DNA of 64,000 nucleotides from Osmanthus fragrans (lineage: Eukaryota; Streptophyta; Magnoliopsida; Lamiales; Oleaceae). Of this stretch, positions 10,744 through 22,700 are shown piece after piece (positions within the stretch are counted from its first letter, which is position 1; each line of letters opens with the position of its first letter). The notes beneath the pieces were generated by a model. That model searched no databases. It had not been told where the DNA came from and worked only from the letters and a program-made list of their open reading frames with translations. The position numbers and the translations under genes were made by a program. The stretch covers positions 11,871,314 through 11,935,313 of the forward strand of contig CM033353.1 in the NCBI GenBank assembly GCA_019395295.1. Direction: 5' to 3'.

Positions 10744-13236
10744 TGTAACGCCCCGGGTTCCGCGAATCCGGAGTGCTACGTCGTCGTCTTTTTGCCCTAA
10801 TTTAACTGAAAAAGTTTGGCGGAATAACTAATTTTTAAAAAATATCACATTTAAAATTTGTGAACTTTAACGGCAATAAATTTCATTTGAATTAACTTAA
10901 GGAAAATTGATTAAACTTTAAACTTAAGTTTGAAATAGCGGAAATGACAAGGTAAGTTCATAATGTTCAAATGAGTGAAATTTAAAAGTAAATTAAAAAC
11001 AGTTAACTACATTTATTTATTCATGCCACCACTGCCCATCAAAATCGGCCGTCTCCAAAATCTGCAATATTGTTAAAATAATGGAATGAGCATTTCGAAG
11101 AAATACTTAGTAGACTCATCGCCAGTAATTAATTTACAGAATAATTGAACACATAACTATACAATCTATACAGTGACATCTTCATAGGCTTATTTTCTTT
11201 GAAAAATCATAGGCTCTTTAAAATCATAGGGTGTGGGTAGTTTGTCTCATGCATTTAAGCAAGTAAGTTATGCATAACATCATCTTATCTCATAAGAGAT
11301 TCTCTTTCTTCTCATACAATTAAGCATATAAGTTATGACAAGCATAACAACATAATCTATCTCATAAGCGATCTCGTCTTATGCATTAAAGTATATAAAT
11401 CACATAAAGTCACATAATACATACAATTATAATTTAAACTAATTAACGGGGGCGAGTATACCTCAATCTATCTCGATTCGCGTGAAAAGTGGAGCGAGAA
11501 GAAATCTCAATCTCTCAATCGTTCGTACGTTTCGTCTAGCCAAAAATAGGAAATAAATTTTGAATTAGTGTTTCAAAATTTTTAAAGATTAAAAATGATA
11601 AAAATAAAGTTTATGGACTAAATTGAAAATTTATTAAAACTGAAAATAACAGTTTAAGGGCTAAAATTGAACTTTTCTAAAATAAGGACTTAATTGAAAA
11701 TTTTTTAAAACTGAAAATAAGAATTTAGGGACTGAAATGGACTTTTTCAGAATCTGTGGGTTGATTCATTTTAAAACATAAATTCTGGGACTGTTTTCTT
11801 TAAAAATCGAACTTTGGGACTGAAATAAATAACTTTAAAATTTGGGGGACTGAAATAAACTAACTCCTAAACTTTGGACTAAAATCATAATTTTCCAAAA
11901 ATCAATTTATTAAAACACTTCACACTCTCTCTTCCTCTCGTTCGAAGGCAGAGAGGCGAATGAGAGAGAGAGAGAGCGACGGGGAAGGGAAGGGCTTTGC
12001 CCTTTCCGTCGTTTCGGGCCGGCGACGCCAACGCTGGTATTGTGTGGTGACGTCGGTGGTGTAGGGGTGATGATTGGGTGGTTTTGGCGTACGGGCCAAG
12101 AGAAACCGAGGCTTGGAGGTTCGGTTTTCTTGGATTTTCCGACGGCGAACCTGCTAGAAAGTGGGTCGGGAATGAGGTAAGTTGTGGGTCTTCTTATTTC
12201 TTGGTTTTGGTTTTGATTTGGGGTTCGATTTTGGGTTGAAGGGGGCTACCGATTGGTGGTGTGTGGCTGCTTGAAAACGGGAATGGCAGGTGGATTTGGG
12301 TGTTCTTGTGGTGGCGTTTTGGGATGGTGGAGCTGGTGTGGTGGCTTGCAGGAGGTGTTGGTGTTGCTTGAGCTAAGGGAGTGGTGGTTCTGGGTTTCGA
12401 CTGTAGTGTTGGGCGGTGGTTTGGGCTGTCTGTGAGGGGGTTGCAGGTGGTGGTTCTGGGTTGTGGGATGGATGGCTGCAATTTGTGTGTGTGCAGTCGG
12501 TGTTGGTGGTGTTTGTGGGTTGGAGGTGGTGGTGTTGATGCTAGAAATTGGTTTTCTAGCATCACACGTGAGTCTCCAAAATTATTGATGCTAGAAATGG
12601 GTGTTCTAGCATCAGTTGTGAGCTGGAGGTTTTCCAGTGTGAATTTCAGCTGGGTTGGAGGTGGTGGCTGGTTTGATTGTACTTCATGTCATTGGTGCTA
12701 GAAACTGATTCTAGCACCATCGTGATCTCCCAGTTGATGCTAGAAATTGATTTTCTAGCATCAATTGTAAGTTTCCAATTTAGGAAGGTGGCTGGAACTC
12801 ACTGCATTGAGTGAAAAATTTGGAGAATGTGACATTTTCTTACCCCAGCTGCTTGGAGACGTGAGTGTGAGGGGAGGAGAAATGGGTGTTACATGAACAG
12901 TAAAAAGAATCTAGGGCACAAATCCCTAGGCTTAAATGGGCCAGAAAATTGGCTGGAGAATCTTTCTATATGGACTTAAGGTGAATTGGGCTAAAATGAA
13001 CCTATTTGGACTAATGAAATTTTGGACCCGAAATAATAATATATCGTATTAAATTTCGGATTTAAAACGATAATGAATTTGATACATAAAAATATTCGAA
13101 ATTGGACTTGATTCTAATAAATTTAAATTTGTTTAACAACAGCTAGACGAACACGCTTTTATTTTTTTTAAACTCGGGGTTAGGACTTAGCGACACGTTT
13201 TTCAAGAAAAATAAATTAAAATTCTCGATCGCTACA
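10744..13236 (-). mobile_element. Solo LTR of the Tekay family A (2.5 kb)
   Basis: Begins TGTAACGCCCCGGGTTCCGC and ends CTCGATCGCTACA, flanked by a perfect 5-bp duplication GGAAA (10739-10743 and 13237-13241). It is the same family as the LTRs of the complete element at 29596-39593 and the solo LTR at 48401. By comparison with that element its sense direction is minus. There is no PBS, polypurine tract or internal gene, so it arose by LTR-LTR recombination. It is longer than the LTRs of the complete element, partly because it has four rather than two hairpin motifs (12536-12764). Confidence 0.88.
12536..12764 (-). repeat. Array of four hairpin motifs in LTR
   Basis: Four inverted repeats of the type TGATGCTAGAAA-loop-TTTCTAGCATCA at 12536-12564, 12586-12614, 12692-12719 (variant GGTGCTAGAA/TTCTAGCACC) and 12734-12764 (13-bp perfect stem, 5-nt loop). 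Spacing is irregular. The same motif occurs in every other LTR of this family in the window. Confidence 0.9.
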
Positions 13237-14280
13237 GGAAAGGTCCTAGAAGAGACTTAACGGGAAGAAGTGGGGCCAATGAAAAGGAATGATGATTGTA
13301 AATATACCTTCTATATGAAGAAGAAGAAGAAGAATGCTTGAAATATAATGACCTTTACACTTATTTTCCCAAATGGGAAAACATTATACGGGGAAGGCTC
13401 TATGATAGACTTATGATGAGGTGATGCTAATGAGATGGGTAAATGATGGTGATCGCGCTCATCATATGGAGTACTAATAAATAAGTCATAGCCCTTGTTT
13501 GAAACCAATTAAATTATATTTCATTTTTCTCTTTCCTATTTTTAACCACACAATCTTTCATAAAATAATATTACACGTAAATCGAAAAAATTTCCTTTTT
13601 TTTCAACAACTCATTTTTAAAAAAAAAATACTATTCTACTCGTTTTTATTCACAAAAAATGGAGGCCAAACGAGGGCATAATCTCGAGCTAAAGAGTAAG
13701 TATGATCCAGAGCAGTGATACTTCAAAGGAAAAGCTCATGCCTAAGATCCTATCCAAACTTACTTAAATTTAAGGCCTCATCCTTAATGACATGACATTT
13801 CATTCGGAATTCTTCAAATTGAGCAATGTACTCAGTCACTAGCCAATTCCCTTGTGTAAGGATATTCCATTCGGTTAGAGTTTTAAGATCTAAACAACCA
13901 TCGAAACTAAGAGTATCTAATTCAATGTCTCTAATGAAACTCTCATTATGACGAGGAAGAGAATGAGTACCGTGACAGTCATACCCTCGTTCGTGCTTAT
14001 GACCCCGATCCCTATCCTTATAGTGTCGAAATTATTTTTGATCACATTGTCAACGACGATATTGTCTATTATGGGGCACTTCCAAATTAACATCGTCAGT
14101 AGAGTGAGGGATTTGCTTAAAATTGTTCAAACTAGCAGCTAGACATCTACCCTCTTCAAGTTTTGCCGTTATTTGAATTTGGATAGCCGCTATTTGTTGT
14201 GTGAGTGCATCAAATTGTGAGGGGTTCATGGTTAAGATATTGAAACTAGAAGTGATAAAACGATCACTATGCAATTGCAT
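13237..14280 (-). pseudogene. Ty3/gypsy relic: gag N-terminal part
   Basis: Minus strand, starting near 14230 (MNPSQFDALTQQIAAIQIQI, a gag-like coiled start). After several stops comes the gag core: FDGCLDLKTLTEWN, then VTEYIAQFEEFRMKCHV, LRHELFL and ALDHTYSLARDYDLF. The last segment reads smoothly only when the MITE at 13491-13677 is removed. It continues through the solo LTR into the zinc knuckle at about 10680. Inactive. Confidence 0.75.
13491..13677. mobile_element. Small Tourist-like MITE in gag relic
   Basis: Ends GCCCTTGTTTG and the complement of CAAACGAGGGC, flanked by ATA on each side (13488-13490 and 13678-13680). 187 bp, AT-rich core, no coding. Its removal restores the gag reading of the host relic. 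Confidence 0.7.
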
Positions 14281-14975
14281 GCAATGTATTTAGCAACTAA
14301 ATGATGTGCAATGAGGAGATCAATGAATAATAAGTGCAAGCAATGAAAAATACCAACTTGAGTTTTTTTTTTAATATAAATTTTGGGATTAAATAAATCT
14401 AATTATGGCAATCTAATACTGTTGAGCTATGTAAAATAACAAAGCAAGAGTCAATTACTAGTCAAAATTTAATCACGTAAAATAAGTTGGGTAAAGCAGT
14501 GTTAACAAGGATTTGATCATGCGATTTTAGGTAAAATACTTAGAATAACAGCAGCACATAAAATTAATTGATGCGATTTAAAGTTAACAGTAATATAAAT
14601 CAAAGATAGATAAAAAAAATGACTCCCATTTCGTTCGCTGAAGTAACTGAGAGATCAACAGAACAAAAAAAGGTACCTTCAAAATAATGTTAGAAAATAC
14701 GTTTTTCCCTTTTTTTTCACCTTTTTAAAAAAAATAAAATCAAACTAAACTTTTATGTCAATATCAGGCCCAAAATACTAACTAAGGTAGAGCCCAAATT
14801 GAAAGTCAAATAATCTGGCACACAACACAAAGCCCAGAATACTAAGGCACGCCCCAATTTGAAAAGCCCAAATTGAAAATCAAATAGGGAAAAATTCACA
14901 TATCAGGTGTCTAATATACACCAAATCATAGTTCCGGTATATAGTTACAAAATGCAAAAAATCGGTATTTCAAAG
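14281..14975 (-). other. Probable leader of the gypsy relic; no gene
   Basis: Upstream (minus strand) of the gag start. No ORF of note. The oligo-T and AAATTGAAAGTCAAAT-type repeats resemble untranslated leader. I could not identify its LTR or PBS. Confidence 0.35.
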
Positions 14976-14977
14976 AA

Positions 14978-15029
<52 letters not shown>

Positions 15030-15058
15030 GTACATATATATATATATATATATATATG
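14976..15058. repeat. CT/TA microsatellite
   Basis: A (CT)n run of about 18 bp followed by interrupted (TA)n of about 55 bp with TATATGTA interruptions. It marks the left flank of the KI-type MULE. Confidence 0.95.
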
Positions 15059-15954
15059 GAAATAGATTGCGTTGCATCCGTTTCCTATATTTTAGCTTAG
15101 TTTCCTTCTATAAACAGGATTCCCAAACATTACAGAATTGCGACTCCGCAAATTTGATTCTGGTAACAAATTGAACCGTTTCATTCGAGGAAAAGAGAAT
15201 TTCACGTCACAAATCGCCGGTGAATACAATCCAAGTAAATACCCCATGTACTTTTCGCCGATTCAAATTTGAAATACCAAATTGAATGCTGTAATCGTGA
15301 ATATGTACTGGTAGTCACATGAGGTTGCAAAGTTAATTTGAAATTTCGAATTGAATGCTGTAATCCTGAATTTGTTTTGCACAATATCACTGCACTAATT
15401 GCGATCAATGTGATCTTGCTCTGACATGATTTGGAAGACACATATGTACAGATGTTTTTCGAATATGTGACATGCATTATCAATTTGTGACCAATATCAT
15501 ACTCGTTATAGTATGTTGTGTGACCATTTTTAAAAACATCTGTACGTTATCGCCATATGCTGTGTCCTGAATTGGATAATACCTGTGTGAATTGGATAAT
15601 ATCTGTGTGGTCTGTGACCTACGTGCAACTCGTGATATGACTCTGGGGCCTACATTTGTCCCATTTTGATATCCTCCATTACCAATTTTTGAAATGAGGC
15701 GCCTGTGACCTGAATTTGGTGGTTTATATGTTACTGTGACAAAACTGTGACCCGTATTATATTGATGTGGCCATTTTCGGATGATACACATGTGACCTGT
15801 ATTATCTTGCCGTGAGATTTCAATTTGGGTTATGTGACCTGTCATAGGTGATCAATGTCATACCTAAATTGACAAATGTGTCCTGTATTCGTTTCCTGTT
15901 TTACATTACTTTCATCAAATTGCCCAGCATTGACATTGGTTATGATTTGCAGAA

Positions 15955-18558
15955 ATGGTGTTCTTTCACGTTTGTTTATTGTACGGATCTCAGACGTCAT
16001 TGGCTTTGCTAGATCGCAACTGCAGTTACATTAACATTGTGGACACAGTTATGACTGAGTCTGATCTGGACCCCACAAAGGTATCAGTCGCTTTGAACTA
16101 TGTACTCAAAGAGGACTTGGCACCAATCAGGATTAAAAATGACAATAATTTGCTATTCTACATTTTGCTGAAGGATATGCACCGTGATCCTGCTAGATAT
16201 CCTTTACTCGTTGATGCTGCTGATGCTGAAAGCCCTAATACATCTATCCAGATTTCATTTAATGCACAATCTATTGGTGAGCTGTGTACGTTGCAGGACA
16301 CGGCCTTGGCCATATGCTAATCATCAGTAGAAAAGAGGGGTCGCATATGTGATACAGAAGTCACAGTAGTGTCTGTTGCAGGTGAAAGAGAGGTAGAAGA
16401 AGGTAGGTTCTTCCGTAATAAGGAAATTTTGAAAATGAGCCTGTCACAATTTGCCATACGAAACATGTTTGAGTTCATGATAGAATGGTCTGACAAGAAG
16501 GAATATATTGTGAGGTGCTCATATGATGGATGTGGTTAGCTATTTAGATTATCAAAATAGGGCAAAACGGACCTATTTAAGATTTGAAAAATTGGTAGTC
16601 ACACATGTGCATTGAATGTTATGTTGGGGGTCACACAGACAAGTATCATCTGCAGTTGTGTCATCTACCATTAAGTACAAGTGCATGTCTTCCCGTACAG
16701 TATATACTCCGAAGGATATATGCAGTGATATGTTGCATACTTATGAGGTTCATTTAAATTACTCTAAAGCTTGGAGGTCTCGCGAGCAAACTTTAAAAAT
16801 GATTAGGGGTGACCCAACCGACTCATTTGGTAAGATACCAAGCTTCTTCTATGTGCTCAGAGAAAAGAACCCTGGTACGGTCACAAAATTAGGGGTTGAT
16901 AGTCATAGCAGGTTCAAATATTGCTTTATGGCATTTGATGCATTAATGCGAGGCTGGAAGCATTGTCGACCTGTTGTTGTGGTTGATGGTACTTACTTGA
17001 ATGGCCATTATAGTGGTACCCTTTTCACAGCATGTACACAAGATGCAAGTAATAGCATATATTCTTGCTTTCGGAATTAGCGATAACGAGAACGACAAAT
17101 CATGGAGATGGTTTTTCGAGCAATTTAAGAAAGCATATAGCTACAGAGAAGGACTGTGTTTTGCATCAGATCATCACACTAGTATAAAGAATGCAATAGA
17201 AATTGTTTAACCAGGGAATTATCATGGTATTTGTTCCTATCATTTGTTGCAAAACTTGAAATCATATTATGGCAAATTAGGACAAAATATTACACGTCTT
17301 CAATTTAGCTATTCGCGCCTATACATTAGAAGAGTTTGAATATAATATGCGGCTATTGGACACAATGAATGAGAAAATTAGTAGATACCTGGTAGTTCAC
17401 TAAAATAGAATATTTTTTGCAGTACATATATGCGGTTACATATCTTATTTATATGATATAAATTGATGTGATATGCCTCTGCAGGATGAGGTTGGACCCG
17501 AAAAGTGGTCACAGATTCATATGTCAACGAACAGGTATTCTACGATGACATCAGACATCGTCGAATCAGTCAATGTTGTCACAAAAGCAGCCAAGAATTA
17601 TCCTATTGTATCCTTGCTGGAGTTATTGCGGTAAACTATACAATCCTGGTTTGTTAACATAGGAACGACGCACATGGAACATTTACGAAGTTGTCGAGCA
17701 AGTACGAGAAAGAGTTGAGGAGGATGGGTGTAGATTTAAGGAACATGAGGGTAACATTACTTAGTTTGACTGAAGATGCACGTCTTCCTCCATTTTTTTA
17801 TTTGAAATGACCTGAAGCGTAACAGACCTGCATATATACGCTTTTTATGTTTACATGACCTGACCTGAAGCATATGTGACCTTCATATAAAGGCATGTGA
17901 TCTGAAATGTGACCTTTTTTTTGTTTATGTGGCTTGACCTGAATTGTGACCTGAACCATAAGAGCATCATGTGACCAGTTGTTGTTTATGTGACCTGACC
18001 TGAAGTGTAACAGACATTATGTGACCACTTTTTGTTTATGTGACCTGGATTGTGAATCGGTTACAGAGTGTGATTATGTTCTGGACATTAGAATTGTGAC
18101 ATAATGGTTACATGTTTCACTTGCAGGTATCTGCTTCCAACTAGTTGGTGTTTACTATCGGCGATGACCAATCCACTTTTGTTGTTGACATTGAGCAGCA
18201 TACATGCACGTGCAAAGTTCTACAGGTTGATTTGTTACCGTGTCCACATGCATTGGCTGCAATTACTAGTACAAAGAAGGATCGATATGAGTATTGCTCC
18301 TATTATTACACTAGATATGCATACTTGAATGCATACCAGGATTCGATATATTCGGTGTGAAATCTAAACGAATGGACAGTATGTGATGAAGTGCAATGCA
18401 AAATTGTATTACCTCCTAACCAGAAGCGTAGTTCTGGAAGACCTACTGGGAAGAGGAAGTGGGCGTCAAGAGAAGGGAAAGTAACAGTGAAATGTGGACG
18501 TTGTGGAAGACGTGGTCACAACCGTAGGAGATGCTCCAGTTTGGTCTCGTTAGGCTAG
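15955..18558 (+). pseudogene. MuDR/MULE transposase (damaged)
   Basis: Transposase that in the family cuts and inserts the element in the nucleus. Exons can be followed: 15955-about 16274 (N-terminal domain, ending before a GTGAGC donor); about 16387-17391 (MuDR N-terminal zinc region then the DDE core); 17485-about 17751; 18128-18558. Introns 17392-17484 and about 17752-18127 have GT/AG ends. Motifs: VVVDGTYLNGHYSGTL with the first catalytic Asp at 16985-16987; LAFGISDNENDKSW; SDHHTS with the second Asp at 17169-17171; YHGICSYHLLQNLK; a SWIM zinc finger (CTCK, then CPH, 18204-18249); and a C-terminal CCHC knuckle (18493-18534). Damage: Trp and Arg codons turned to TAG/TGA near 16540-16590, frameshifts near 16620 and 17060, and TAA replacing a Tyr at 17208-17210. 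Inactive, but its line is clear. Confidence 0.88.
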
Positions 18559-18842
18559 TAGAAAATAAATAGAATACAGAGACATCATAGGCGTATTATA
18601 TTCTTTTATTTGAAACATTCATTTGAAGAACACAAATAAAAAAATCTGTGCCCATTGTTTTTACATTTGTGCAATTGCGCTGCATCCTCTACATAATTGT
18701 GAACTAAATGAGTTATTTCACAATAACATTTGACCCCAGTTTGAATTCTAATGTTAATATCATAGGTATCTGTATTCTCCGTCTATATTTGTGACCAATA
18801 TTAAAATGTGACTACTTGTCATAATATGTGACCAATCTGTAT

Positions 18843-19128
18843 ACACAAGATGTGAACAATCTTATACTGTGTCTACACAGGATGCAAATATTGAGTAATA
18901 ATGAAATGTGACTACTTTACATATTATGTGACCTAGATGTGACCAATCGTATTCTCTGTCTACACAAGATGCAAATATTGAGTAATAATGAAATGTGACT
19001 ACTTGATATAATATGTGACCAATCTGTCTATACAAGATGTGATCAATCAAATTCTCTGTCAACACAAGATGCAAATATTGAGTAATGATGAAATGTGACT
19101 TCTTGCCATAATATGTGACCAATCTGCC
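18843..19128. repeat. Three tandem copies between convergent genes
   Basis: Three units of about 86-99 bp share ACACARGATGCAAATATTGA, AATGAAATGTGACT and ATATGTGACCAATC. They lie between the stop codon of the transposase (18558) and that of the ULP gene (19255). Each unit carries one or two TGTGACC motifs. Confidence 0.85.
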
Positions 19129-19254
19129 ACTCAAATGTAATACAAAATTCAGGCAAGTCAAGCAACAAAAAACGCAATATGCAGTCATTTTGTGGAATAC
19201 TTTAACAATTGTACAAGTTAGCTCCAACTTCTTATACAAATTTAATTTCAAATT

Positions 19255-20018
19255 TCACTCTATAATAATCCTCGCCTCTGTAGTAGTCGGCTTCGTCCTC
19301 TTCACGTATGTCTCCCAGTATTTGTAGAGCAGTGTGGCAATCTCTAGTCTGTACTTGCTAGCATCAAGATTTTGAGGTATTGACTGTCTGCCATCCCAGA
19401 GGAAATATAACGCGTATAAGATGATGAAGATCCTGCAATCATGGCTGTTGAAGATCAGAAAATAGATTGTTATTAGTAATATATTTTTTGGGATCTCATG
19501 CATGAGTTAATCTAATAACAAACTTACCCGTTTGTCTGCTGTGGTAGTGTGTCATCAACGTAAACCTTCAATTCCTTGCACTCATGTTCATTAAAATTAG
19601 GATCCTTTTTTGATATTCCCAAAATTTTCATTAAAGCAGGCAACATGTTCACGTATGGCTCAATACCCTTTAGAACCTTCCATTCACGATAACTTTTCCT
19701 GGCTGAGTTGAACACTGTCAAGGTATGACTTCTAAATTGTAGCACATCGAGCAACCAATGTGCTTTGTTCATGGGCAGTAATAGCATGAACAAATAGTCA
19801 ACGTCAGCCCATGGAGTGCTTATTGAAAGGCTGTGACCTGTTACAACATTGATCAGGCTGGACTCGGACATGAGAACATTAGGGTCCTTCCAGAAAGCAG
19901 GATAGATCTCTTTAAGCTTATTTTGGAACCAAGAGTTTGTAGTGGTAGCCCTTAATGTTACTTTCTTTGCAAGTTTTGCAACTTGACGAATGTAGTGGAA
20001 GCAAGCATCCATGTGCTG
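19255..20018 (-). pseudogene. Ulp1 (C48) peptidase domain, last two exons
   Basis: Exon 20018-19528 reads HMDACFHYIRQVAKL through WADVDYLFMLLLPMNKAHW to DDTLPQQTNG; exon 19444-19255 reads HDCRIFIILYALYFL to TEARIIIE and a stop. The catalytic His is in KAHW (19758-19760) and the nucleophile Cys in HDCR (19435-19437), where the family has DCG. The expected Asp of the YDS motif is Asn here (VFNS, AAC at 19709-19707). The reading frame is otherwise open over both exons and the splice sites are intact. Confidence 0.82.
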
Positions 20019-22038
20019 TTTCAACAAAGAATGAGTGCACTAATTATGACGTGAAACATGATCAGGACAAAAGTAGTCTGTAACTTCGTTGTAGACAAAA
20101 ATATGACATGCTGTGACCCTTATTCGTGTTGATCTATGACTGAATATAGTATACAATATGTAGTCCGTGACTTCGTTCTAGATAGGAATATGACATACTG
20201 TGACCCTTACATATGTTGATCTGTGACTGAGTAATAGTGAATCGTGACATATATTAGTAGAGAGAGTGAAGTCATACTGTGCTGCTGAGTCAAGAATCTA
20301 GATCTATAAGCTCATAGAACCAGATCTTATGGCCTACTGGGTATGAACCAATAAGAAAAGCGGGGTTAACACGATCATCCTCCTTGCTAAACTTTTTCCT
20401 GTGACGGATACTGAACATTATCTTAATGAGGAGTTATACAGTAACGAATACAGATAGATTGGAAAACGCATTTACCTATTTTTTGGTTTGTACCCTCTGT
20501 GGAACTAGGCCATGAATGCCGATATGTCCACATATTCTACTTGCGCTTTGTAGTTTTCAAAAATAACGTTGTCAACACGCTTGAATAACTGCCCTTCTCC
20601 AGCGACAAATGGAGACTTCAATGTCTTTGCAGGCCTTGATACCATTTTCGGTGGTAATTCAGAAGTTGGTGATTCCTGATAAGGATCTATTCAAATGTTA
20701 GTTAATGTATGTTGTAAATTGTTTGCAATACTTGAATTATCTATAACCTACATTCATGGTCACAAATGTGACCATAAATGTTTTTAGTTTGAATGAAAGA
20801 TTCGTGAATACCTCAGATTCAACATTTGTGGTTGTAGTTACCACATCAGCTATGATGGAATCCATACGCTTTCCAATGTCTTCAGATTGTGAGATATCGG
20901 GTTGTGTCAGTCCGAATCCCAAATCAAAGGACAGTGGTTCAAGGGTATATGGGATAGCAAAAACATCACTGGGATCCATTTTTTCCTTCCCCTTTCTATC
21001 CACTATTGCTTCAAAATTTGTCACATGCATATGCATTATGGGAATTAAGGTAACTGTCGAATGCAAGTACAGTCGTATACCGAATGTTACGATATCATGT
21101 TCCTATCTCTTGAGCTGTAGAAGATCGTCCAACAACTTGGTGTTCTTTGTCTACAACTCCCGTCGCACTTGTTTTCTCACCAAACTTTCACAACATCTCA
21201 TCCATGGTACTAGAAATCATTGCAGCCACCGATTCGGAAAGAAATTGCATGTTCGTCCTCAGCTGCATCATGTCACTTTTTATCTCTCTTTGCGTATGGA
21301 CCATGTAGTTCATCTTCGTTGTCTACTCGGCCATCGTCGATGAAATCTGTGACTTCAAGTCCTCGACCTCTGCAGATAGGAGGTTGTTGCTTGACTTAAG
21401 AACGGCTATTTGAGTACTCAATTGCTCGAACGCCTGAAAAATGGAAAACAAATTATTAATGTTAATCACATGTAACCAATAGTAAGATGTTTCGTGACTA
21501 ATAGTAATTATATTTTACAGGTGATTGACATAACAACTTACATCACCCCAATGAGCCCCATGGGAATGAGTATCCTTTGGAGAGTTGTGATTTGCTGACG
21601 GGCCGTCGTTGGACTGTGATTTTTGGGGGGAAGATGCCTCCTGTCATCTTGGTGGAGGATCAATAAAATAGTCGTTTGGATCGGTAGTCTGTCCAGATCT
21701 GCTGTCAGTTAACAGAAGCATGGAAGGTACGAACTTCCTACTTGTACCGGCACCGTTAGCTGGCCTTGGCGTGCTGCTCTTATGTCTGCAGCCTTCATGT
21801 GTAGACCGTGGTCGTTTGGGCTTGATGTACTCAACAACAATCATGTATGGCATGGCCATTTCAGCGGCGGACGGTTCCAGGTCACATATTTCAATCTATA
21901 GAGGAAATGTAGGTTAGAAATATGTAATATCAACACTTATCTATCATGCACATAACATCTAAACAAAAACTTTACATTCGAGTTTCCGAAGCAGTCTGCC
22001 CCATCCAACTTAGTAATAGATGATAGCTCATCTGCAAA

Positions 22039-22700
22039 CTAATTCTTGATCTGGGGGTGCGTTCTCGTTATTCGAGTGACCAAAATTTCATCAAGACTCG
22101 AAAATGTCTCATATATCCATATTTGAAAGGCTACCAACATACCCCGTAGCCTGTAGTAGGGGGTCCTCCTGCTTAGACCATCTTTCAGTGCACCCAATGA
22201 AATTTCATAAAGTAACTTGCCCCATGGAAAACTATTCATTGCATTAAAGTCCTCGACAATGGCAAACAAGAAGTAGTCCATAACCTTCTTGTAGTCTCTA
22301 GGAAATAGATAAGCAGTGATAAAATACAAGGCACCAATCGTAGCGACATCTTTATCCGGGAGGGTTTCTATAAGGTCCAAGCCGACATTTGGCATGCAGA
22401 TATAAATGTGGACTTGACATCCTTATGCGTGATAGTGTCCACTTTAGAGAAGTATTTTGACTTCCACTCTGATGGTCGATTTTCAAAAACTTTAGTATCT
22501 GTATTTCCGGTACATAGAAGTCCTGTCACTGAACAAAACTCAGGTAGAGAGAATCTGACATATCGGCCACAACATAAAACCACATTTCTTCGTGGTTAGG
22601 ATGATGAACCTGCCGAAGAAGGAAGTAGTGAATCAATTGAGGCTGAATCACAATTTCTTGGCATTCCAGAAAGTGTGCAAAGCATGTGCCCTTCAGTATA
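22039..22700 (-). pseudogene. DUF1985 domain of the ULP gene
   Basis: Minus strand. QPQLIHYFLLRQVHHPNHEE (frame-shifted at 22600-22650), RYVRFSLPEFCSVTGLLC, LYFITAYLF and DYFLFAIVEDFNAMNSFPWG are the conserved blocks of DUF1985, a domain mostly found in plant transposon-linked ULP proteins. Function unknown. At least two frameshifts separate the blocks (near 22600 and near 22390). Confidence 0.78.

Noticed and set aside
12253..12701. Gly/Val/Trp-rich ORFs in the solo LTR (also 31076-31355 and 38802-39064)
   Set aside because: Antisense to the LTR leader and made of GGTGGT-type repeats; compositional artefact.
15202..15845. Minus-strand ORFs of 93 and 121 codons
   Set aside because: They are built from the TGTGACC repeats read backwards and have no conserved domain.
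22408..22599. Plus-strand 63-codon ORF
   Set aside because: Shadow of the DUF1985 exon on the minus strand.
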